From Thermoproteota archaeon (GTDB lineage Archaea; Thermoproteota; EX4484-205; JAAOZP01): a stretch of DNA of 8,345 nt. A model generated the notes under the pieces. It had not been told where the DNA came from. It made no database searches and saw only the letters and a program-made list of their open reading frames with translations. The stretch spans positions 1 through 8,345 of the forward strand of contig JAOAJQ010000045.1 in assembly GCA_026414125.1 (NCBI GenBank), read 5' to 3'. Below are positions 1 through 6,337 of the stretch, piece by piece. Every line of letters starts with the position of its first letter. Position 1 is the stretch's first letter. Both the position numbers and the translations under genes were made by a program.

Positions 1-375
1 ATTTTAGAATCAGAGGTTGACGGCGCTGTTTACGCGGTTGAGAGGATGATTCAAAGATTCAAGGGTCTTAAGCGTCTCGTATCTAAGTATCATTTGGAGA
101 ACCTGATCAAACCAGTTAACAGCGATGCATTAGATTACATTAGGGAAGTTAGGGAGTTGAATCTAGTCTTCATGGATATTGAGAAGAAGGATTACCTGCA
201 GTTTTTTCGTCTGGTTGAAAATAGGATCTCCAGCGGCGGGGTGGTGCTTGCACACAACATTAAACATCCCTATGGTACTGTAGAGGCTTTTATAAACGAA
301 GCCTCTAGGGGTGTTTGGAGAACCATCATAATTCCTACTCGCGCAGGAGTCTCTATAAGCATTAAGACTGGCTAG
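1..375 (+). CDS. SAM-dependent O-methyltransferase-like protein, 3' part only
   Basis: The frame is open from the first base to a TAG at 373-375 (124 codons), so this is the C-terminal part of a gene that starts before the window; the ATG at 46 is internal. The order of elements fits a class I (Rossmann-fold) methyltransferase of the O-methyltransferase type: NSDALDYI (residues 40-47, where the family has a GDA motif after strand 3), LNLVFMDIEKKDY (motif IV, usually LVFIDADKxxY, including the acidic residue near the metal or substrate), then SSGGVVLAHNI (usually RPGGxxVxDNV). The upstream ESEVD may be the ribose-binding acidic region. The SAM glycine loop would lie outside the window. The substrate cannot be told. 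The gene converges on the oxidoreductase gene and overlaps its end by four bases. Family assignment is fairly sure; the exact subfamily is not. Confidence 0.72.
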   Translation: MLESEVDGAVYAVERMIQRFKGLKRLVSKYHLENLIKPVNSDALDYIREVRELNLVFMDIEKKDYLQFFRLVENRISSGGVVLAHNIKHPYGTVEAFINEASRGVWRTIIIPTRAGVSISIKTG

Positions 376-1241
376 AACTTTAAAACATGCTTTTTGAGCG
401 TTTCCCTGATGCTTTCCTCTATAGCTTTAACAACGGCTACTGGCTCCAGCATTTCTTCTTCAGAAAGTATCCACTGCTTCTTATCAAGCATTTCCTTTAT
501 CTTAATCATTCCCTTCTTATAACAATCCTTAGAGTCAACCTTGGCTGAGAAATGGGTTTTCTTAGTCAAGCCCTCCAGTGAAAAAACATAGGGCATTTCT
601 GGGGCGATTTTTATTGTTCCAATTAGTTTCTCGTGAATCAGGGTTGCAGTAATGTTTTTACCCCTAGCAACAGCACATACTTCCCTCACCCCTGTCCCAG
701 CAACCTCGTTAAAAATCTCTGCACTATGTACCCCATAGAAGATCAATCCGCCATACTCGCTTTCAAGGTCTCCTGGTCCAAGTACGCTTAGGAAAACCGG
801 CTCCTCGCTTTCGAACACCTTTTTCAGCTCCTGCACGGTATTGGTGAATCTTAAGGTGGAAAAGCTAGTTAGAAGTGTCTGTTTTTCCTTGGCGAGCTCT
901 ATAAGCCTCTTAGCGTCTTCAACCGTGGCTGCTAAAGGCTTATCCACAAAAACCGGTATTCCTTTTTCTATGAAAGGCCTCGCATATTCTAGATGCAGTC
1001 CTCCGTGTCTAAAAACCACGAACGCGATGTCAATTTTCCCCATCATCTCGTTTATATCTGAAACAACGTTTTCAATACCACCTTTCTCTGCAACCTCTCT
1101 GTTTCTGGTTTCGTCAAACCCGAAGAGGTGGGTTGCTTTGAAACCTGGGACGTAATTTTCCCTGTCTATGCCGTTTGCGATCTGTGAAAAAGTGATTGCG
1201 TGAGAATTGTCTGACCCCACTATTCCTATTCTGTAAACCAT
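372..1241 (-). CDS. Gfo/Idh/MocA family NAD(P)-dependent oxidoreductase, short form
   Basis: A 289-residue cytoplasmic protein. The N-terminus has a Rossmann nucleotide-binding loop (GIVGSDNSHA, residues 6-15), followed by DIAFVVFRHGGLHLEYARPFI and the family hallmark PVFVDKPLA (97-104), with DKP in place of the usual EKP that carries the cofactor-contacting lysine. FYGVHSAEIF (168-177) matches the conserved histidine segment of the catalytic C-terminal domain. Family members usually have about 330-390 residues, so the C-terminal domain is compact. They oxidise or reduce sugars, inositols and related polyols with NAD(P); the substrate here is unknown. A TATA box centred about 26 bases upstream of the ATG implies a leaderless transcript separate from the hydrolase-like gene 40 bases upstream. 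The stop TAG lies in the CTAG shared with the convergent methyltransferase gene. Confidence is high for the family and low for the substrate. Confidence 0.88.
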   Translation of the reverse strand: MVYRIGIVGSDNSHAITFSQIANGIDRENYVPGFKATHLFGFDETRNREVAEKGGIENVVSDINEMMGKIDIAFVVFRHGGLHLEYARPFIEKGIPVFVDKPLAATVEDAKRLIELAKEKQTLLTSFSTLRFTNTVQELKKVFESEEPVFLSVLGPGDLESEYGGLIFYGVHSAEIFNEVAGTGVREVCAVARGKNITATLIHEKLIGTIKIAPEMPYVFSLEGLTKKTHFSAKVDSKDCYKKGMIKIKEMLDKKQWILSEEEMLEPVAVVKAIEESIRETLKKHVLKF

Positions 1242-1263
1242 GTGAGTGCGCGAGTGAAAAGAC

Positions 1264-1276
1264 TTTATAAGTTTTT
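1264..1276 (-). promoter_or_regulatory. TATA box/BRE of the Gfo/Idh oxidoreductase gene
   Basis: On the minus strand the sequence reads AAAAACTTATAAA. The TATA element is centred near 1267, about 26 bases before the ATG at 1241. In archaea transcription starts about 25-27 bases after the TATA centre, so the transcript probably begins at or next to the start codon (leaderless). No ribosome binding site is seen, which fits. Confidence 0.7.
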
Positions 1277-1281
1277 CAGAA

Positions 1282-1716
1282 TCACTGTTTTTTCAGCTTG
1301 AATAGGAAGTGGCAGCAGTTATCTCCTCTCATTAAAAGCTTGTCCCTAACCAGTTCTATTCCATGGTTAAATCCTTTAACAATATAATGATCGCCGCTGC
1401 AGATCATTTTTTCACCAACGTCGGCCGCGTTAAACTTTTTAAAGATTTCAGCGTGGATACACTTCTTAACGATAACTTCCAGGACTTCTTCGCTTTCCTC
1501 TAAGACTTCAAATTCATGAGCCTCCTTACTGAACATGGTTAGAAAGTATCTTGGAGTCTTATCCTTCGCTTCCAAGCCTCTCTTCCTCCATTCTTCCTCA
1601 ATCCTCCTATTCCTCCAGTCTACCAAAACATCCAGCGCTTCCTTCCCGAACTCCTTCTCAAGAATCCGGCTCATCATAATTAAAGAGAAATCTCTATAAT
1701 ATCGTAATTCACCCAT
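1282..1716 (-). CDS. L-2-amino-thiazoline-4-carboxylic acid hydrolase-like protein
   Basis: A 144-residue soluble protein. The C-terminal half matches the pattern I associate with the ATC hydrolase family (named for the Pseudomonas enzyme that opens the thiazoline ring on the route to L-cysteine): VKKCIHAEIFKKF (residues 83-95), then C106 and D109 in MICSGDHYIVKGFN, then DKLLMRGDNCCHFLFK (125-140). These correspond to the family's C-x2-A-x-x-F, C-x2-D and L-x-x-G-D-x-C-x-F positions. The N-terminal half is helical and charged, with WRNRRIEEEWRKRG likely forming a long helix. Many archaeal and clostridial members have no known substrate, so the family name should not be read as proof of thiazoline hydrolysis. 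A TATA-like box about 30 bases upstream of the ATG supports this start and a very short leader. The gene lies upstream of the oxidoreductase on the same strand, with a separate promoter between them. Confidence 0.7.
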   Translation of the reverse strand: MGELRYYRDFSLIMMSRILEKEFGKEALDVLVDWRNRRIEEEWRKRGLEAKDKTPRYFLTMFSKEAHEFEVLEESEEVLEVIVKKCIHAEIFKKFNAADVGEKMICSGDHYIVKGFNHGIELVRDKLLMRGDNCCHFLFKLKKQ

Positions 1717-1742
1717 CTCTGAGCCTAAATGGTTCTTCTAAC

Positions 1743-1765
1743 TATTAAACCTTTCCGGAGGGAAA
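1743..1765 (-). promoter_or_regulatory. Promoter of the ATC-hydrolase-like gene
   Basis: The minus strand carries TTTAATA (1743-1749), centred about 30 bases upstream of the ATG at 1716, so the predicted leader is only a few bases. Directly upstream, over the BRE position, lies a small inverted repeat TTTCC-GGAG-GGAAA (1752-1765), which could be part of an operator or chance. Confidence 0.55.
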
Positions 1766-1852
1766 AAGCGAATCCTACGCGTTCTTTTTAAGGATGGCTT
1801 AATGCCTAGAAACTCGACGAAGCTAGCAAACTTCTTCAATCAACCTTTTCCT

Positions 1853-1877
1853 ATCCTTATGCAGAAGGATTAAATAG
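1853..1877 (+). promoter_or_regulatory. Promoter of the ABC transporter operon, with inverted repeat at the BRE
   Basis: ATTAAATAG (1869-1877) is a TATA-like element centred about 30 bases before the ATG at 1903, predicting a nearly leaderless mRNA. The inverted repeat ATCCTT-ATGCAG-AAGGAT (1853-1870) runs into it and covers the BRE position, where archaeal repressors often bind. A further AAGGAT half-site lies at 1790-1795. The rest of the 186-base divergent spacer (1717-1902) shows no gene. Confidence 0.55.
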
Positions 1878-1902
1878 TTCCCTTCCCAATAGATGTGGGT
1901 TC

Positions 1903-2637
1903 ATGACAGGGGCTAGAAGCATAGTTGTAGTCAGAAACCTTGTTAAACGCTTTGGGGATCTGACGGCTGTCGACAATGTTTCGTTAAAGATTGAGGAGGG
2001 CGAAGTATTCGGGTTAATAGGCCCGAACGGTGCTGGCAAAACTACTATTCTAAGAATAATGGCGACGCTCCTCCTGCCGACAAGTGGCTATGTTAATATA
2101 CTTGGGTATGACGCTGTTAAGGAGGCTGGTAAAATCAGGCCTTTCATCTCATACTTGGCGGAGGACGCTGGGACATATAGAAACCTAAGTGGCCGCGAAT
2201 ACCTACTTATAGTGGCAAGGATATACTTTGATTCGAATACTGAAGCGTCGAGAGCTGTTGAGGAGGCAATAAGAATCTCGGGGCTGGGTGAGAGGGTGGA
2301 TGATAAGATGAAAACTTACAGCAAGGGTATGAAGAGGAGAATCCAAGTAGCGAGAGCATTGATGACGAGGCCGAGGCTAGCGATTTTAGACGAGCCTACT
2401 GCAGGCCTAGATGTTTTTCACGCGAAACACATAAGGGAGGTTGTAAGCAGACATGTCAAGGAGGGTGGAACAGTGGTTCTTTCAAGCCACAACATGCTTG
2501 AGGTCGAATACCTGTGTACTAGAGTTGCCTTCGTACACCGTGGGCATGTCCTTTTTGAAGGAGCGCCGAGGGCGATTAAAAATGAGCTGGGGGTTTCAAA
2601 CCTCGAAGAGGCCTTCATTAAGGTGACAAGTAGATGA
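1903..2637 (+). CDS. ABC-2 type transporter ATP-binding protein
   Basis: A 244-residue nucleotide-binding subunit that hydrolyses ATP at the inner face of the membrane to drive the permease encoded directly downstream. All core motifs are present in order: Walker A GPNGAGKTT (residues 40-48), a Q-loop region SYLAEDAG (83-90) with glutamate rather than glutamine, signature YSKGM (139-143), Walker B LAILDEP (159-165), D-loop GLD (168-170) and switch histidine H196 in SSHNM. Glutamate at the Q-loop and YSKGM signatures are common in the NatA/CcmA/drug-export branch, so I do not read them as defects. The length is somewhat shorter than the roughly 300 residues of many family members, which carry a C-terminal extension that is mostly missing here. 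The cargo is unknown. The ATGA overlap with the permease implies one operon and translational coupling. Confidence 0.95.
   Translation: MTGARSIVVVRNLVKRFGDLTAVDNVSLKIEEGEVFGLIGPNGAGKTTILRIMATLLLPTSGYVNILGYDAVKEAGKIRPFISYLAEDAGTYRNLSGREYLLIVARIYFDSNTEASRAVEEAIRISGLGERVDDKMKTYSKGMKRRIQVARALMTRPRLAILDEPTAGLDVFHAKHIREVVSRHVKEGGTVVLSSHNMLEVEYLCTRVAFVHRGHVLFEGAPRAIKNELGVSNLEEAFIKVTSR
2621..2626 (+). promoter_or_regulatory. Ribosome binding site of the ABC permease gene
   Basis: AGGTGA ends seven bases before the ATG at 2634 and matches the archaeal 16S rRNA anti-Shine-Dalgarno end. It lies inside the ATPase coding region and supports the overlapping ATG as the true start of the second gene, in contrast to the leaderless-type first genes of the window. 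Confidence 0.75.
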
Positions 2638-3974
2638 GGAAGCTTGTTTCACTGGTTGAGAAGGAGGTTAAGGATCTTCTAAGAGATCCTAGAATATACA
2701 TTGGCCTAGTAGTGCCAGTTATATTGATGCCGTTACTGGGCTTTCTAATGTCAACGTCGATGAGTAGCTCTATTGAAGCCGGTGCTAAGGGCGTGAAAAT
2801 AGCTGTGCTTGACTACGATAAGACTGTGTTAAGCAACACCTTCCTAAACCTGTCTATGAGCCTAGGGGCTGATATTAGGAAGGTTGATGCTACTGACCTT
2901 GAAACCGCGGTCGACGAAGCGAGGAACCTTGGTTCAAACGCTTTGATAGTTATAGGAAAAGGGTTTGAGAATGATCTTGTTAACTTCAGAAGGGCAAGCG
3001 TTGAAGTATACATTGTAATGGAGACCATGAGCTTAGGCTCGATAGGAGCATACTCGGCTGTCGAGGGAGTACTGAGCGTATCTTCGAAGATTTTCAGCAA
3101 CATGTTGATCTCAAAGCTTAACCCGAACATTTCCCCGGATGCTGTTCGAGACCCATTCAACATTTCGACGCGTTCAATACTCAAGGATAAAATAATCGAG
3201 GCTCCTCCCCAGGTACTTTTCAACCAACTCCTAATGGGTTACAGCATTATGATTCCATTGCTGCTTTTAATGCTGTCAATTACTGTCGTCCAGTTTGCTG
3301 CCACTGCAACTGCGGTTGAGAATGAGGAGAAAACCCTAGAGACTCTCTTGACTTTTCCAGTGACACGCTACGATATTCTACTGGCCAAGTTGCTGGGCTC
3401 ATCCATTTTGGCTGTAATCGGGAGCATCCTGTTTACAGGAGGGTTCATTCTGTATTTTAACAACATGCTTGCTATGTCTGGTTTCAATTTTCCAGCGGGA
3501 GACTTTTCCCAGCTACTCCCTTCACCCCCGCCCGAGAGCTTCATACTTCTCGCGGCCAGCCTGATACTTGCGATACTTTTCGTAACGTCTCTCGGCGTGG
3601 CTATTGGAGCATTAAGCAGCGATGTCAGGATGGCTAACTCTCTCCTCGGAGTAGTAATAGTTCCAATAATGATTCCTTCCTTTCTGATGATGTATGGAGA
3701 CCTTGGCACACTGCCTTTAGCTCTTCAACTTCTGGTATACGCCTTGCCCACATCCTACCCCATAATGATGGCTAAAGACATGATGATGACACCAATACCC
3801 TTTGAAGCTATCCTTGGAATCCCGTATTCTGCAGCCCTAACGGTTCTAGTCCTTTACGCGACTAGCATGCTGCTGGCACCAGAGAAGCTCTTGACAGTTC
3901 AATACGGGCTGAGGCTCAGGGGAACCAGGAGACAGCGAGTCAGGGAGCTTGAGAATCAAACTACAGTAGGCTGA
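2634..3974 (+). CDS. ABC-2 family transporter permease
   Basis: A 446-residue integral membrane protein forming the channel of the transporter. The cytoplasmic start LVEKEVKDLLRDPR (residues 7-20) is the typical ABC-2 N-terminal amphipathic helix. Transmembrane segments appear at about 21-42, 202-224, 252-276, 300-326, 334-355, perhaps 362-378, and 390-414. Residues 44-200 form a large soluble loop expected outside the membrane, as in NatB/YhaP-type exporters. NEEKTLETLLTFPVTRYDILLAK (230-252) contains the conserved segment between helices 2 and 3 that contacts the ATPase. The C-terminal tail (415-446) is basic. A proline-rich stretch PSPPPES (296-302) precedes the fourth helix. The start overlaps the ATPase stop (ATGA, 2634-2637). 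This type usually exports ions, peptides, lipids or toxic compounds; the cargo cannot be inferred here. Confidence 0.93.
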   Translation: MRKLVSLVEKEVKDLLRDPRIYIGLVVPVILMPLLGFLMSTSMSSSIEAGAKGVKIAVLDYDKTVLSNTFLNLSMSLGADIRKVDATDLETAVDEARNLGSNALIVIGKGFENDLVNFRRASVEVYIVMETMSLGSIGAYSAVEGVLSVSSKIFSNMLISKLNPNISPDAVRDPFNISTRSILKDKIIEAPPQVLFNQLLMGYSIMIPLLLLMLSITVVQFAATATAVENEEKTLETLLTFPVTRYDILLAKLLGSSILAVIGSILFTGGFILYFNNMLAMSGFNFPAGDFSQLLPSPPPESFILLAASLILAILFVTSLGVAIGALSSDVRMANSLLGVVIVPIMIPSFLMMYGDLGTLPLALQLLVYALPTSYPIMMAKDMMMTPIPFEAILGIPYSAALTVLVLYATSMLLAPEKLLTVQYGLRLRGTRRQRVRELENQTTVG

Positions 3975-4019
3975 TTCAACCATCCTTCACTCAGTGTTTC
4001 TACACGATGCGTAGGAATT

Positions 4020-4060
4020 GGTTATAAAACACCTTGAGCCCTCCGATAATCTTAAATCGG
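4020..4060 (+). promoter_or_regulatory. Promoter and candidate operator of the propeller glycosidase-like gene
   Basis: GGTTATAAAAC (4020-4030) is a good TATA box centred near 4026, placing the transcription start around 4052, about ten bases before the ATG at 4062. The inverted repeat CCGAT-N8-ATCGG (4043-4060) surrounds that predicted start site and ends just before the ATG. No Shine-Dalgarno sequence is visible. The 87-base gap after the permease gene therefore contains a new promoter, so this gene is probably not part of the transporter operon. Confidence 0.6.
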
Positions 4061-4061
4061 T

Positions 4062-4958
4062 ATGGGCAACACGCCACCTGTGGGAAAACCAAGCATCACT
4101 AAGCTCGGCACTATTGATTGTGACATGGTGGAGACAACGCCAATAGTCTTTCAGAATAGGCTTTACCGCTTCGAATACGTGCGGTCTAATTACAAACCTA
4201 ACAAAGCAGGCATCCCGTTCTTCCGTTTCATCGATGTCGACTCCGGAGAGTCAACACCAGCCTTTGCACACGGTTTCCACTTAGGTAGCGCTTACGTGGA
4301 TGATGGTAAAGTATTCGTCTATGGCGTTGATGCTTGGGGCGGCTCGAAGATTAAAGTATTCTGGAGCACGGATTTGAAGGAGTGGCGCTCGGAAACTGCG
4401 CTCACGCTTCCCGGATGCGGGATCTACAATAACTCTGTTTGTAGAGATCAGGATAGATACGTCATGGCGATTGAATTCGGAGAACCTGAAGAAATAGTCG
4501 GCGTTAGGTTCACGATCTTCTTCGCCGAGTCGGACAACCTTCTTAAATGGAGGATGCGTCCCTTAAACGAGGCTTTTTCAAAAGACAGGTATACTGCTTG
4601 CCCCGCGATCCGCTGGTTAGACGGATACTACTACATGGTTTATCTCGAGGAGAAATCAGGGTTATTTGAGCCGCACATTGTCCGTTCAAAGAACCTTGCC
4701 GAGTGGCAGAGCAGTCCATCTAACCCTGTGATGCATCCCTCAGCCGAAGACAAGAAGATCGCTAACGAAAGGCTTACTGCTGAGCAGAGAAACAGGATTG
4801 CTAACGCTGTGAACATAAATAATTCAGACTTAGATTTCTGCGAGTTCAATGGGAGGACGGTTATCTACTACAGCTGGGGGGATCAAAAGGGTACAGAGTT
4901 CTTAGCTGAAGCTTTTTACGAAGGCACGATGAATCACTTCTTAAAATCCTTCTTCTGA
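4062..4958 (+). CDS. Five-bladed beta-propeller glycosidase-like protein (GH43/GH32-like)
   Basis: A 298-residue soluble protein without a signal peptide. Three copies of the blade motif S-x-(D/N)-L-x-x-W are visible: STDLKEW (102-108), SDNLLKW (157-163) and SKNLAEW (209-215). Each follows a beta-strand-like stretch, as in glycoside hydrolases of the five-bladed propeller superfamily (arabinanase, xylosidase, invertase, beta-mannoside phosphorylase folds). Blade-start segments ETTPIVFQNRLYRF (24-37) and CPAIRWLDGYYYMVYLEE (180-197) fit the same fold. Acidic candidates for catalysis are D21/E24 near the start, E138, and D256/D258 in NNSDLDFCEFNG; I cannot assign roles. A close resemblance to GH43-annotated proteins is likely, but the family number is uncertain and a phosphorylase is possible. 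The protein would act inside the cell on small glycosides unless exported by a non-classical route. The ceramidase-like gene follows after 71 bases with its own TATA box. Confidence 0.7.
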   Translation: MGNTPPVGKPSITKLGTIDCDMVETTPIVFQNRLYRFEYVRSNYKPNKAGIPFFRFIDVDSGESTPAFAHGFHLGSAYVDDGKVFVYGVDAWGGSKIKVFWSTDLKEWRSETALTLPGCGIYNNSVCRDQDRYVMAIEFGEPEEIVGVRFTIFFAESDNLLKWRMRPLNEAFSKDRYTACPAIRWLDGYYYMVYLEEKSGLFEPHIVRSKNLAEWQSSPSNPVMHPSAEDKKIANERLTAEQRNRIANAVNINNSDLDFCEFNGRTVIYYSWGDQKGTEFLAEAFYEGTMNHFLKSFF

Positions 4959-4986
4959 CAAAAGAGTCAAGTTGTTTTCTACAAAA

Positions 4987-5020
4987 CCTTTAAAGATGAC
5001 AGAGAACTCTTCTGAAGAGT
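4987..5020 (+). promoter_or_regulatory. Promoter and palindromic candidate operator of the ceramidase-like gene
   Basis: CCTTTAAAG (4987-4995) is a TATA-like box centred near 4992, so transcription should start near 5018, about 12 bases before the ATG at 5030. A perfect 7-bp inverted repeat with one central base, ACTCTTC-T-GAAGAGT (5006-5020), covers the predicted start site, a position where a dimeric helix-turn-helix repressor would block transcription. No strong ribosome binding site is seen. Confidence 0.55.
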
Positions 5021-5029
5021 GGATATAGT

Positions 5030-6295
5030 ATGAAAGCGGGCTATGCGAAGAGGAATGTGACACCCCCAACAGGGTTAAGATTAGGCGGTTATGCACACAG
5101 GCTCGGTCGTCCTTCTCAAGAAGTTCACGATCCTCTTATGGTCAGCGTCATACACATCGAGTCGCATGGTGAGGATGTGCTACTGATACATTGTGACGTG
5201 CTCGGGGTTTACAGGAGCTTCGCAGACAGCATTAAGAGGTGTATTCAAGAGGAGGTTGGAATAGGTTCAAACCGGGTTTTCTTAACAACAACACATACTC
5301 ACTCAGGGCCTGAGACAATAACTCCAATGTGGCCAAACACGTTTCCTTACAGCGATGATGAAAAAAGAGCTTTAAAACAATGGGAGGCATTTTTCATGAC
5401 GAGCATCATCGAAGCTGCAGCGGAAGCATGTGAAAAATCTACACTAGCCTCGCTTAAACTCGGTGAAACTCAGGCTCCAGGCTTGACCTACAATAGGGCG
5501 TATAAGAATAATATTGTCGATGAACGCATGCCTTTCATGCTTATCAGGAACAGGGATTCTAATATTGTTTTAACAAACTATTGCTGCCATCCTGTCTGCA
5601 ATACTGATCTCGGTGTTTCTGCAGACTATCCTGGGGAGTTGTATTCTAGGATGCTTAGAAAAGGTTTTGAAGTATTTTTCACAACTGGTTCAGCGGGAAA
5701 CGTTGACCCTGTTGAGAAGGGCAGGGGTTTCATTTCGAAAATGGGTTTAAGCATGCAACATGCGCTGATGAATGCGGTGGGGAACACGATTGAACTTGCG
5801 AGCGAGGGTATAAATATTCAGAATAGAATCGTCAGGCTGAAGCTTAGGAGCCCGCCTCGTTTAGAGGAGGCGAGAAGAAGATTCCTAACCCAATATGAGC
5901 TCTGCAGAAGCAGGCTTGACAATCAAGAGTGCACCATAAGCCTTCTTTACGCTGACGAGGAGTATGAGATTGCTAAGGAGGGTAAGGAATCGGCTGAAAC
6001 ATTGATTCAGACTTTAACCATAGGGGGTGAAGTTGTTTTCGTATCTATCCCGGGAGAACTGTTTGTGGAATTCGGGTTGAAGATTCGTGACGAGGCTAAT
6101 TCAATCGGGTACAAGTCTACAATAGTCTCCACATACTCCGAGGATTATATTGGCTATATTCCTGATAACGCGGCTTTTGAAAAGGTAACTTATGAAGCTA
6201 GGCTTGCACGCTGGAGTAGGGTGACGCCAGAGGCTGGCGACCAGCTTTTTCAAACAGTTTTGGACTGCATTGTTTCATCCAAAAAGAGCCTGTAA
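5030..6295 (+). CDS. Neutral/alkaline ceramidase-family (PF04734-type) amidohydrolase-like protein
   Basis: A 421-residue protein with the zinc-site motifs of neutral ceramidases: HTHSGPE (residues 89-95), CCHPV (185-189) followed by the family-typical VSADYPGE (196-203), E343 in SIPGELFVEFG, and Tyr373/376 in DYIGYIPD. The N-terminus AGYAKRNVTPP matches the usual start (A-G-x-x-x-x-x-I-T-P). The glycine-rich segment TTGSAGNVDP (218-227) aligns with the GDVSPN segment of true ceramidases, whose serine is catalytic; here Asp226 stands at that place. True ceramidases have about 650-780 residues with a signal peptide and a C-terminal Ig-like domain. This protein lacks both, so it belongs to the short prokaryotic branch with unknown substrates and probably acts in the cytoplasm. 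Archaea do not make ordinary ceramides, so another amide or ester is more likely. The start is supported by the TATA spacing. Confidence 0.8.
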   Translation: MKAGYAKRNVTPPTGLRLGGYAHRLGRPSQEVHDPLMVSVIHIESHGEDVLLIHCDVLGVYRSFADSIKRCIQEEVGIGSNRVFLTTTHTHSGPETITPMWPNTFPYSDDEKRALKQWEAFFMTSIIEAAAEACEKSTLASLKLGETQAPGLTYNRAYKNNIVDERMPFMLIRNRDSNIVLTNYCCHPVCNTDLGVSADYPGELYSRMLRKGFEVFFTTGSAGNVDPVEKGRGFISKMGLSMQHALMNAVGNTIELASEGINIQNRIVRLKLRSPPRLEEARRRFLTQYELCRSRLDNQECTISLLYADEEYEIAKEGKESAETLIQTLTIGGEVVFVSIPGELFVEFGLKIRDEANSIGYKSTIVSTYSEDYIGYIPDNAAFEKVTYEARLARWSRVTPEAGDQLFQTVLDCIVSSKKSL

Positions 6296-6299
6296 CCCT

Positions 6300-6322
6300 C
6301 TGTTTTCAGAACAGTTATTTTT
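6300..6322 (+). terminator. Hairpin plus T-tract after the ceramidase-like gene
   Basis: CTGTT-TTCAG-AACAG (6300-6314) forms a 5-bp stem and is followed by TTATTTTT (6315-6322). It lies a few bases after the TAA at 6293-6295. T-rich tracts on the coding strand terminate archaeal transcription, and the hairpin strengthens the case. It may also separate this gene from the converging minus-strand remnant. Confidence 0.5.
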
Positions 6323-6337
6323 GCAGAACCATGAATG

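Noticed and set aside
46..375. A complete 109-residue protein starting at ATG 46
   Set aside because: The frame stays open to base 1 and the upstream codons fit the methyltransferase fold, so the gene is truncated by the window edge and ATG 46 is internal.
841..1155. A 104-codon plus-strand frame opposite the Gfo/Idh gene
   Set aside because: It is the antisense shadow of a clear oxidoreductase, with low-complexity serine-rich translation.
2813..3709. Long minus-strand frames opposite the ABC permease
   Set aside because: They are mirror frames of a clear membrane protein gene with no promoter or family motif of their own.
3980..4015. Hairpin terminator after the ABC permease (GTGT-TTCT-ACAC near 3996-4007)
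   Set aside because: The stem is only four base pairs and no T-tract follows, so it is not better than chance.
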